Below are positions 27,145-34,239 of a stretch of 64,000 nt of DNA, one piece after another. The translations under genes were made by a program, and so were the position numbers. The DNA lies in NCBI GenBank assembly GCA_002313515.1, contig DCBQ01000005.1:34950-98949 (forward strand), given 5' to 3'. Positions within the stretch are counted from its first letter, which is position 1. Each line of letters starts with the position of its first letter. The notes beneath the pieces were generated by a model that was given only the letters and a program-made list of their open reading frames with translations, was not told where the DNA came from and did not search any database. The stretch is from Candidatus Saccharibacteria bacterium UBA1103 (GTDB taxonomy: Bacteria > Patescibacteriota > Saccharimonadia > Saccharimonadales > Saccharimonadaceae).

Positions 27145-28266
27145 ATGTCAATTAAGGATAAGATAGCGGAAAAAACAGCGGCGCTGACTGACAAGTCAAA
27201 GAAGTCGGATAAAATTATTCAGAACGCCCAGCGCAAGGCGCAGTCTATCCGCATTACCAACGACAATATTTCCGAACACCGCGCTAAGATCTTGGCGCAA
27301 GGTAAAAAGTTCAAGTACCCAGTACAAGTGTCGCGTAAGAAGCTGATAGTGCGCGCCTTGATTATCTTGCTAGTAGCTGTGGTGGCTTTTGGCGGCTTTG
27401 TGGGATTGCAGCTATACCGTTCGCAATCCATGAACGATTTGAACTATAGTGTTACTCGGATTGTGCCGCTGCCGGTAGCTCAGGTAGATGGCTATAGCGT
27501 GCGTTACGATAGCTACCTCAGGCGGATCCGCTCAATCGTGCATTATTACACTGCTCAAGAGCGCCGTGACTTTAACACCAACGAAGGCCGTAATGAGCTA
27601 AATTATTACAAGCGTAGCGAACTAAAATCAGTGGAGCGCGAGGCTTATGCGGCAAAGTTAGCTAAGCAGCACAATCTAACGATCACCGACGACGAGGTGA
27701 ACAAAGAAATTGCGCAACAGCTAAAGGCCGAGAAGTCTAGCGATGAGGATCTACTGTCTACCTTAAAGAACTATTACGGTTGGACGCGTGACGAGTACGA
27801 AGCCGTTCTGAGGGACCAGATGCTAGAGAAGAAGGTAGCCTATCGGGCTGATACGGCTGCCAAGGAGAAGCTAGAGCAGGTGCAACAGGCACTAAAGAAG
27901 GAAGACTTTGTGGCGGTAGCAGCTAAATATAGTGATGATGAAGCCAAGGCCGAAGCAACTCCTACAGTCGTGAGTGCTAATAGTACTGACCCCACGAAAG
28001 TGCTGGATGCGGTTAAGCAGGTGAAGGATGGTCATATTACTCAGCCGATTAAGGTAAAGGTAGATAACGGTGATTATTATTACTACATCGCTAAGCGGAT
28101 TGGAATTACTCAGTCGGACGAGGGCGAACAAATGAATTACCTGCTGATTACCATCAAGCTAAAGCAATTCACTTCGGATTTTGAGAAGCTCCAAAAGGAA
28201 GGCAAGATTAAAGAGTTTATATCTGTGCCAAGTGAACACGATGTAGAGCAAGCACGACAGGGCTAG
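27145..28266 (+). CDS. Membrane-anchored PPIC-type peptidyl-prolyl isomerase
   Basis: 373 aa. A basic cytoplasmic N-terminus of about 65 residues, one membrane helix (about 69-92), a SurA/PrsA-type helical chaperone region (about 150-240: AKLAKQHNLTITDDEVNKEI, then ENLLSTLKNYYGWT-like), and a parvulin-like domain (about 245-335: VAAKYSDDEAKAEATPTVVSA). It probably folds secreted proteins outside the membrane. SD AAGGAG upstream at somewhat long spacing. Family-level call only. Confidence 0.78.
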   Translation: MSIKDKIAEKTAALTDKSKKSDKIIQNAQRKAQSIRITNDNISEHRAKILAQGKKFKYPVQVSRKKLIVRALIILLVAVVAFGGFVGLQLYRSQSMNDLNYSVTRIVPLPVAQVDGYSVRYDSYLRRIRSIVHYYTAQERRDFNTNEGRNELNYYKRSELKSVEREAYAAKLAKQHNLTITDDEVNKEIAQQLKAEKSSDEDLLSTLKNYYGWTRDEYEAVLRDQMLEKKVAYRADTAAKEKLEQVQQALKKEDFVAVAAKYSDDEAKAEATPTVVSANSTDPTKVLDAVKQVKDGHITQPIKVKVDNGDYYYYIAKRIGITQSDEGEQMNYLLITIKLKQFTSDFEKLQKEGKIKEFISVPSEHDVEQARQG

Positions 28267-28312
28267 AATTGGCCTTGTCGCCAGCTTAAGCGACGATAAT
28301 TTTGCGTAGCTA

Positions 28313-28341
28313 TTGCAAAACTGCTAGTTATTTGGTATATT
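28313..28341 (+). promoter_or_regulatory. Promoter of tRNA-Asp
   Basis: TTGCAA (28313-28318), a 17-nt spacer and TATATT (28336-28341). The tRNA begins 14 nt downstream. Confidence 0.55.
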
Positions 28342-28354
28342 AATACTAGTTGAT

Positions 28355-28431
28355 GCGCTCGTGGTGCAGTTGGTTAACACGTCGCCCTGTCACGGCGAAG
28401 ACCGCCAGTTCGAGTCTGGTCGAGCGCGCCA
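28355..28431 (+). tRNA. tRNA-Asp (GTC)
   Basis: 77 nt with encoded CCA. Acceptor stem GCGCTCG/CGAGCGC, anticodon loop CTGTCAC with GTC, T-loop TTCGAGT. Confidence 0.96.
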
Positions 28432-28443
28432 GGAAATTATATA

Positions 28444-28472
28444 GCCCGCCTATGGCGGGCGTATTTATTTAT
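28444..28472 (+). terminator. Intrinsic terminator after tRNA-Asp
   Basis: Stem GCCCGCC (28444-28450) with GGCGGGC (28454-28460) and a T-rich tail. A fresh TATAAT follows at 28475-28480, so tRNA-Thr has its own promoter. Confidence 0.75.
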
Positions 28473-28490
28473 GCTATAATATAACATATT

Positions 28491-28567
28491 GCCACCTTAG
28501 CTCAGTTGGCTAGAGCATCGCTTTCGTAAAGCGGGGGTCTGGGGTTCGAATCCCCAAGGTGGCTCCA
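28491..28567 (+). tRNA. tRNA-Thr (CGT)
   Basis: 77 nt with CCA encoded. Acceptor GCCACCT/AGGTGGC, anticodon loop TTCGTAA, T-loop TTCGAAT. Confidence 0.96.
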
Positions 28568-28584
28568 GATTATATAGGTAATAT

Positions 28585-28658
28585 GCGGGTGTAGTACAGC
28601 GGTAGTATATAACCTTCCCAAGGTTGAGATCGGAGTTCGACTCTCCGCACCCGCACCA
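28585..28658 (+). tRNA. tRNA-Gly (CCC)
   Basis: 74 nt with CCA encoded. Acceptor GCGGGTG/CACCCGC, anticodon loop TTCCCAA with CCC, T-loop TTCGACT. A coding gene starts only 14 nt downstream. Confidence 0.95.
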
Positions 28659-28671
28659 AAACTTATTGATT

Positions 28672-29115
28672 ATGACAAGTACTAAAGTTACTGAGAAAAA
28701 GGTGCCGAGCACGCCAGGTAAACCGACTAAGCACTTAGCTGCTATTGTGGCGGCCGTAAAAGATGCTGTACACAGTCGATTCTTTGTGTGCCTGGTGCTG
28801 ATTAGCTTTATTCAGATGCTGATTTTGCTAATCATTACGGTTACCCATATCCAGCCAGGGCTAACCATCAAGACTCACTGGGACTTGATCGGTGCGGCTG
28901 ATCCGATTGGCCAGTTTGAGCAGCCTTGGTACTACGTGTTCAATTTTGTGGCCTTACCGATTGTGTTCTTTATGATCAATGTGGCAGTAGCCTTGAAACT
29001 ACTAATGGCGCGTGGTCGCCAGCTGGCACTCTGTTGGTTATGGCTGATGGTGCTAGTGGGACTGGTGGTGGTAGTACTAAGCAGTGCCTTTATCTTAAAG
29101 GCAGCCGCCGCTTAA
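28672..29115 (+). CDS. Small polytopic membrane protein
   Basis: 147 aa from the ATG at 28672. Three membrane helices (about 36-60, 85-108, 118-143) and a basic N-terminus. Family not recognised. It has no SD or clear own promoter and follows tRNA-Gly by 13 nt, so the mRNA may be released by 3' processing of the tRNA. It ends 13 nt before the glycosyltransferase gene, suggesting a joint role at the membrane. Confidence 0.7.
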   Translation: MTSTKVTEKKVPSTPGKPTKHLAAIVAAVKDAVHSRFFVCLVLISFIQMLILLIITVTHIQPGLTIKTHWDLIGAADPIGQFEQPWYYVFNFVALPIVFFMINVAVALKLLMARGRQLALCWLWLMVLVGLVVVVLSSAFILKAAAA

Positions 29116-29128
29116 GGAGTTTGAGTGT

Positions 29129-30772
29129 ATGACTGACATCGAAATACCGCTCGGCAAGCGTACTAAGCTATACCGCTTCTTTGAGATTCTGCCAGGTGCT
29201 TTGTCGATTGGGGCGATGGTGCTACTGATAGTACTAAGTTTTATTAGTCCGACTGTTGCGGCAATTTACATCTTAATTCTAGTCATTATTATGTTTGTAC
29301 GCGCTTTTGGTACGGCTTATCGGACGATTCAGGGTCGACATCGGTTGCTGAAGACAGAGAGAATCGATTGGGCAAGGCGGCTAGCGGACCTCGACCATCC
29401 AACCCAAGCGCTAAAGGAATATGAGCAGTTGGATGCTAAGACGAAAAAAGCGGACTACAAGCTATCTGAACACCTAAAGGTGTTAAAACGTTTTACTGAG
29501 CATAAAAGTGATTTTCCGACGGCTAAGCAGACGATTAACGCTTGTATGATCGCCTTCTATAACGAGAGTTACGAGGTGTTGGGACCGACACTGAAAAACT
29601 TATCTGAAGCGGATTATGATATCGCTCACAACCTAGTGGTGGTGATCGCCTATGAACAGCGGGGTGGTGAGGCAGCGTTAAAAACAGTAGAGCAGATTAA
29701 GAAGAACTGGACCGGAATCTTCCGTGATTTAATCTTTGTCGAGCACCCAGCGAATTTGCCCGATGAAGTGGTGGGCAAGGGCGCTAATTTGGTTTACGCT
29801 GGTCACGAGCTATCTAAGTGGGTACGACGCCATCATATTGATCCGAAAAATGTTATTGTAACCAGCATGGATTCGGATAACCGTCCCGATCCGAAATATT
29901 TTGCCTACCTGACTTACGAATGGATTATCACGCCGGATCGCCAGCAGGCGGCCTTCCAGCCGATTTGCCTATTTAATAACAACCTGTGGGACGTACCGGC
30001 ACCGATGCGGGTAGTGGCGACCTCGAACTCCTTCTGGAACGTGATTTCTTCGATGCGGCCAAATATCTTGCGCAACTTTGCTTCGCACGCTCAGGGGTTA
30101 TGGGCGCTAGAGCAGATGGGCTTCTGGTCGCGGCGCACCATTGTCGAGGATGGTCATCAGTACTGGCGTAGTTACTTCTTCTTTGATGGAAAATATCGGG
30201 TGGTACCGCTACGAATTGGTATTGGCCAGGATGCGGTGCTATCGGATACGTACAAGAAGACACTGAAGGCACAGTTTATCCAATTGCGTCGTTGGGCCTA
30301 TGGAGCCTCGGATGTAGCCTACGTGGCGACCATGGGACTTAGAAAAGACTGTAAATGTCCTAAGGGAGACCTGCTAGGTAGGTTTGGGCGGCTGCTTGAG
30401 GGCCATGTGTCGCAGGCCTGTATGGCGCCGATTGTGGGTTTCGGTGCTTTTGCACCAATCTTTCTTAATCCGATTGCCGCACACAGTAGCATTATTGCCA
30501 ACGATTTGCCACTAATCGTCTCGTACGTGCAGAAAATTGCCGTAATTGGGCTGTTTATTACGGTAATTACCTCGCTTTCGTTACTGCCGCCGCGGCCGAA
30601 GCGGTATAAGAAGACACGTAATATATTTATGATTTTGCAGTGGGTACTGATGCCGGTAACCGCCATTGTCTATACCTCATTATCGGCCTATGTAGCGCAG
30701 TGGAAGCTGTTGACTGGCCATTATCTAGCCAAGTTTGATGTCACTGAAAAAGCGGTGAAGAAAGTAAAATAG
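29129..30772 (+). CDS. Membrane glycosyltransferase, GT2-like
   Basis: 547 aa. Two N-terminal membrane helices (about 22-65) and a GT-A-type catalytic domain in the middle: NACMIAFYNES, DSDNRPDPKYF (DxD-like metal site around residue 250), ED-like VEDGHQYWRSYF and the acceptor-site pattern QLRRWAYG (Q/RxxRW type, about 390). Two or three C-terminal membrane helices. It would transfer sugar from a nucleotide donor to a lipid or polysaccharide; the substrate cannot be read from sequence. SD AAGGAG upstream. Confidence 0.8.
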   Translation: MTDIEIPLGKRTKLYRFFEILPGALSIGAMVLLIVLSFISPTVAAIYILILVIIMFVRAFGTAYRTIQGRHRLLKTERIDWARRLADLDHPTQALKEYEQLDAKTKKADYKLSEHLKVLKRFTEHKSDFPTAKQTINACMIAFYNESYEVLGPTLKNLSEADYDIAHNLVVVIAYEQRGGEAALKTVEQIKKNWTGIFRDLIFVEHPANLPDEVVGKGANLVYAGHELSKWVRRHHIDPKNVIVTSMDSDNRPDPKYFAYLTYEWIITPDRQQAAFQPICLFNNNLWDVPAPMRVVATSNSFWNVISSMRPNILRNFASHAQGLWALEQMGFWSRRTIVEDGHQYWRSYFFFDGKYRVVPLRIGIGQDAVLSDTYKKTLKAQFIQLRRWAYGASDVAYVATMGLRKDCKCPKGDLLGRFGRLLEGHVSQACMAPIVGFGAFAPIFLNPIAAHSSIIANDLPLIVSYVQKIAVIGLFITVITSLSLLPPRPKRYKKTRNIFMILQWVLMPVTAIVYTSLSAYVAQWKLLTGHYLAKFDVTEKAVKKVK

Positions 30773-30816
30773 ATGTAACTGTTAGCCAAAGGGAGGCGCA
30801 TAGTTGTATAGTTAAA

Positions 30817-30852
30817 ACCCGCCACTTTAGGATCTCTCCTGCTGGGGCGGGT
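30817..30852 (+). repeat. Inverted repeat after glycosyltransferase
   Basis: ACCCGCC (30817-30823) pairs with GGCGGGT (30846-30852), and an inner AGGA/TCCT stem nests in the loop. Possible terminator, or a degraded member of the GC-rich repeat family. Confidence 0.5.
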
Positions 30853-30892
30853 AAACTTTATCTTCTAGTTTTTTGACGTTCCTGAGATACTT

Positions 30893-31040
30893 CCTAATCG
30901 ATTGATGGGGAAAGAGGATTAGGCTAAACCATGGCTCTCGCAGTTGCTATGGTTCATTTTAAGCTCTTCTACAAGCCTTCAAAGTAAATGTGGAACTGTG
31001 CTAGTCGAGAGTTCTTAACTCTGGACTGTGGTTGCTTTTT
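30893..31040 (+). ncRNA. Candidate structured RNA, unknown class
   Basis: No reading frame fits here. Three stems are visible: CCTAATC/GATTAGG (30893-30899 with 30917-30923), AACCATGGC/GCTATGGTT (30927-30935 with 30946-30954) and AGTCGAGAG/CTCTGGACT with one G-G mismatch (31003-31011 with 31019-31027), ending in T5 (31036-31040). A TTGACG at 30873 could be its -35, but the -10 is weak. Could also be a long 5' region of the pilin at 31198. Confidence 0.35.
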
Positions 31041-31197
31041 CATAAGCTTACTTATCATAACAAAAGCGTGATGTAATGTCAATAACCAAAATGAATTAGC
31101 GTTATATCATAATATGCATAATATGGTGTAAAACAGGGTAAAATATCTGTGGAAAACTCTGTGTGAAAAACCTGATTGTGTTAAAATGTGGGGTATT

Positions 31198-31746
31198 ATG
31201 ACTAGCCAAAAGCGAAACAAAAATATTAACAAGTCGGCGGGCTTTACTATTGTCGAGGTGGGGCTGGTACTGGCCATTGCGGCACTGATTTTTCTGTCAG
31301 TATTCTTGGTTATTCCAGCCTTCCAGCGCAATGCACGAGATAATGCCCGTAAGGACGATGTAACGTCGGTGGCTAATGCAATATCAAAGTTCTACGCGAA
31401 TGATCCGTCAAACATCCTGAGTAACGCGAGTGATCTAGACAAATATCTTAGCGATTTTTCTAGCGATAGTTCATTGTCAGTATTAAATGCATGTGCTACA
31501 TCTGCTACTGGACTAATGCACGGCGGTCAACTTGTCTATAATCAGATTCTAGTGTGTAGTGGCTATCGCTGTAAATCAGATGGGGTTACCCAGGTGAATG
31601 GTTCATCTGACGACTCAAAGGATATGCTTGAAGAATCTGGCGAGCGTTCGGCCGCTGTCTTGACTCGCCTTGAATCAGGTGATGCTAACCAGGATCCAAC
31701 CGATGGCAAAGCTCAGGGCTACTGTCAGAGTGTAGGCGAGAATTAG
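31198..31746 (+). CDS. Second type IV pilin-like protein
   Basis: 182 aa. Leader MTSQKRNKNINKSAG then FTIVEVGLVLAIAALIFLSVFLVIPAF, with Glu at +5. The helix and the following QRNARDNARKDDVTSVANAI closely match the pilin at 19947, so the two are paralogues. The C-terminal domains differ; this one has four cysteines. It is separated from the pil locus by 11 kb. TAAAAT lies about 10 nt before this ATG; an in-frame ATG 12 nt upstream is an alternative start. Confidence 0.87.
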   Translation: MTSQKRNKNINKSAGFTIVEVGLVLAIAALIFLSVFLVIPAFQRNARDNARKDDVTSVANAISKFYANDPSNILSNASDLDKYLSDFSSDSSLSVLNACATSATGLMHGGQLVYNQILVCSGYRCKSDGVTQVNGSSDDSKDMLEESGERSAAVLTRLESGDANQDPTDGKAQGYCQSVGEN

Positions 31747-31767
31747 AGGCTGAGCTATACGATTAAG

Positions 31768-32022
31768 ATGGACGGATACTATAAAGATATCGTGGACGCG
31801 GCGCGACGGCTGACCAATCACCAGCTACTTGATATGGCGCACACTGCCGGCGGTTACATGAGCAGCAAAGTGGGCCACAATCCCAATAAAGTTACCTTAC
31901 TAGAGGCGATCAGTCATACTGATTCGCCGGCTAAAGAGTTAAACTACATTCGCCGCCGCCTGGACATCACCAATCCCCGTGATGACCTGTATCAGTGGGA
32001 AGATCTACTGAAATTAAAATAA
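31768..32022 (+). CDS. Small protein, paralogue of the 2.7 kb gene
   Basis: 84 aa, begins MDGYYKDIVDAARR. It shares DGYYK-IVD, GGYM-S, the SHTDSP-EL block and a Y-W ending with the 89-aa protein at 2696-2965. Soluble and helical, with no known domain. It is 21 nt downstream of the second pilin and probably cotranscribed with it, though no strong SD is seen. Confidence 0.6.
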   Translation: MDGYYKDIVDAARRLTNHQLLDMAHTAGGYMSSKVGHNPNKVTLLEAISHTDSPAKELNYIRRRLDITNPRDDLYQWEDLLKLK

Positions 32023-32024
32023 TT

Positions 32025-32080
32025 ACCTCCCTTTCGCAAAGGGAGGTGGGCGAGCTTTAGCTCGGTCGGTGGGTTCGACC
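32025..32080 (+). repeat. Two-hairpin repeat (AT-loop variant)
   Basis: Hairpin A: ACCTCCCTTT (32025-32034) with AAAGGGAGGT (32038-32047). Hairpin B: CGAGC-TTTA-GCTCG. Tail GGTCGGTGGGTTCG. Inverted copy of the element at 25360-25411, with different bases in the B stem but pairing preserved. Confidence 0.75.
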
Positions 32081-32087
32081 TTCAATC

Positions 32088-32116
32088 TTGCGCTACAAAC
32101 AGATTTTTGCTAGTAT
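32088..32116 (+). promoter_or_regulatory. Promoter of tRNA-Val
   Basis: TTGCGC (32088-32093), a 17-nt spacer ending TTTTTGC, and TAGTAT (32111-32116). The extended -10 TGCTAGTATA is identical to that at 46617. Confidence 0.65.
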
Positions 32117-32130
32117 ATAACTAGTCTCAT

Positions 32131-32207
32131 GGGTCGGTAGCTCAGTTGGCTAGAGCGCGTCCTTGACGTGGACGAGGTCAGGAGTTCGAGACTCTTTCGA
32201 CCCACCA
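32131..32207 (+). tRNA. tRNA-Val (GAC)
   Basis: 77 nt with CCA encoded. Acceptor GGGTCGG/TCGACCC (one G-T pair), anticodon loop TTGACGT, T-loop TTCGAGA. Confidence 0.95.
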
Positions 32208-32218
32208 GAGATATTATC

Positions 32219-32240
32219 GACGCCCGCACGGGCGTCTTTT
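32219..32240 (+). terminator. Intrinsic terminator after tRNA-Val
   Basis: GACGCCC (32219-32225), a 4-nt GCAC loop, GGGCGTC and T4. Confidence 0.85.
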
Positions 32241-32245
32241 AGTGC

Positions 32246-32251
32246 TATAAT
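32246..32251 (+). promoter_or_regulatory. -10 box of leaderless thrS
   Basis: TATAAT ends 6 nt before the thrS ATG. The 17-base string GCTATAATATAACCATG is identical to that before the M50 protease at 39034. Confidence 0.65.
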
Positions 32252-32257
32252 ATAACC

Positions 32258-34084
32258 ATGAATCAAGATGATATGAACAAAGTGCGTCACAGTCTCGCAC
32301 ACGTACTGGCGGCGGCGGTGAAGCGCCTATATGGTAACGGCGTAAAACTGGGTGTCGGGCCGGCCATTGAAAACGGCTTTTATTACGACATGGACCTGGG
32401 CGATAGGCATCTAGTCAACGAGGACCTGCCGAAGATTGAAGCGGAAATGCGCAAAATCATTGCTGAGAAGCAGGACTTTACTGTGGCCACTAAGACTGCC
32501 GAAGAGGCAGAGCAGTGGGCGAAAGACAACGACCAGCCGTATAAGCTAGAGCTGATTGAAGATTTTAAACAGAACGGCACCACGCGTGTGTCGGGTAAGG
32601 AAGAGTCGACTGACCACGATCATATGACCTTCTATACTAATGGCGAATTTACTGACCTCTGTCGGGGTGGTCACGTGGTTAATACCAGTGAGATTCCGGC
32701 GGACGGCTTTAAGCTAACCCGGATTGCCGGTGCTTATTGGCGTGGTGACGAGACTCGCCCAATGATGCAGCGGGTGTATGGCGTCGCCTTTGCAACCAAG
32801 GCTGAGCTAGACGATTATCTAAAGCGCCAAGAGGAGGCCAAGCAACGCGACCATCGCAAATTAGGCAAAGAGCTTGATCTGTATGTTACTAGCGATATGG
32901 TTGGCGCAGGCTTGCCGATCTTTACCCCGCGCGGTACGGTCTTGCGCGAAGAGCTAGCCAAGGTATCCAACGAGCTGCGTGAAGATATTGGTTTTCAAAA
33001 GGTCTGGACACCTAACATGACTAAGAAAGAATTGTACGAGGCCTCTGGCCACTGGGCTAAGTTTGGTGATGAACTTTTCTTGGTAAAGTCACAGGAGACC
33101 AGTGATAATTTTGTGCTTAAACCGATGAACTGCCCACACCATACACGTATTTTTGCTAGTCGCACTCGTTCTTATCGTGACATGCCGCAGCGCTATCTAG
33201 AGACCACGACTGACTATCGCGACGAAAAGTCGGGTGAGCTAGGCGGTTTGAGCCGCGTCCGCGCTCTTACTCAGGATGACTCGCACGATTTTGTACGTCC
33301 AGATCAGATTGAGTCGGAAATTGCTAACTTGCTAGACTGCGTACAGAAACTATATTCATTAGTAGATATGAAGCTAAGGGTGCGCCTAAGCTATCGTGAT
33401 GATTCCGACCACTACCTAGGTTCAGACGAGCTATGGGAATCAGCACAGCAGCAGCTAAAGGCGGCGGTGCTGAAGCTAGGTCTAGATTATTACGAGCAGG
33501 AGGGCGAGGCAGCTTTCTATGGTCCGAAGATCGACTTTATGGCGACCGACGCCCTGGGTCGTGAGCACCAGCTAGCGACCGCCCAGCTGGACTTTGTGCA
33601 GCCGGAGCGCTTCCATCTAGAGTACACGACAGAGGATGGCGGTACGGAGCAGCCAGTGATGATTCACTGTGCGCTACTGGGCTCAATCGAGCGCTTCTTG
33701 TCAGTCTATATTGAGCACACCGCTGGCAAGTTCCCGGTCTGGAATGCACCGGAACAGCTACGTATCGTCAAGGTGAAGGATGACCCAGAGATCGATAAAC
33801 TACTAGACGAGCTCAAATCGGCCGCCCATAAGGCGCGCGTGCGCTTTACAGTGGATGATAGCAATAGTACCTTGGGTAAGAAAATTCGTAGTGCCGTGGC
33901 CTACAAGGTGCCCTACGTGGTGGTCTTGGGTGAGCGCGAAGCGGAATCCGGCAAGGTCGGCGTCCGTATCCGCCAAGACTTAATTGGCGAAGGCACGGAT
34001 GAAAAAGCTACCTTTACGCCGGCCGAACTAGTCGCCGCCATCCAGCGTGAGCACGACGAGCGGTTAAAAGTCTCGACGCTGTAA
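32258..34084 (+). CDS. thrS: Threonyl-tRNA synthetase
   Basis: 608 aa. It starts directly at the editing domain (VRHSLAHVLAAAVKRLYG); the N-terminal TGS domain of about 60 residues found in E. coli ThrS is absent and no upstream room exists. Catalytic core with NCPHH, SRVRALTQDDSH and MIHCALLGSIERF, supplying the zinc-binding Cys and two His. C-terminal anticodon-binding domain (about 500-600). It charges tRNA-Thr. Leaderless promoter; repeats follow the stop. Confidence 0.96.
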   Translation: MNQDDMNKVRHSLAHVLAAAVKRLYGNGVKLGVGPAIENGFYYDMDLGDRHLVNEDLPKIEAEMRKIIAEKQDFTVATKTAEEAEQWAKDNDQPYKLELIEDFKQNGTTRVSGKEESTDHDHMTFYTNGEFTDLCRGGHVVNTSEIPADGFKLTRIAGAYWRGDETRPMMQRVYGVAFATKAELDDYLKRQEEAKQRDHRKLGKELDLYVTSDMVGAGLPIFTPRGTVLREELAKVSNELREDIGFQKVWTPNMTKKELYEASGHWAKFGDELFLVKSQETSDNFVLKPMNCPHHTRIFASRTRSYRDMPQRYLETTTDYRDEKSGELGGLSRVRALTQDDSHDFVRPDQIESEIANLLDCVQKLYSLVDMKLRVRLSYRDDSDHYLGSDELWESAQQQLKAAVLKLGLDYYEQEGEAAFYGPKIDFMATDALGREHQLATAQLDFVQPERFHLEYTTEDGGTEQPVMIHCALLGSIERFLSVYIEHTAGKFPVWNAPEQLRIVKVKDDPEIDKLLDELKSAAHKARVRFTVDDSNSTLGKKIRSAVAYKVPYVVVLGEREAESGKVGVRIRQDLIGEGTDEKATFTPAELVAAIQREHDERLKVSTL

Positions 34085-34096
34085 CTTCTATTTCTT

Positions 34097-34218
34097 TCTC
34101 CTTGGTGTGGAGGGTAGGCGTTTACGCCGGGTGAGGCGGTTGCTTTAGCGCCCCCTACAGGGGGTTAGAGTATTTACACTATCGCCAGTTGGGTCCACCT
34201 CCTCTTTAAGGAGGAGGT
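34097..34218 (+). repeat. Cluster of two-hairpin repeats
   Basis: The first copy (34097-34143) has CTCC-loop-GGAG, then GGCG-TTTA-CGCC and GGGTGAGG. It is followed by a CCCCCT-ACA-GGGGG hairpin and a final ACCTCCTC/GAGGAGGT hairpin (34197-34218). It fills the gap between thrS and the convergent RCC1 gene, and the last hairpin may terminate both. Confidence 0.65.
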
Positions 34219-34239
34219 ATGAGCTGTGAATGTACTATG

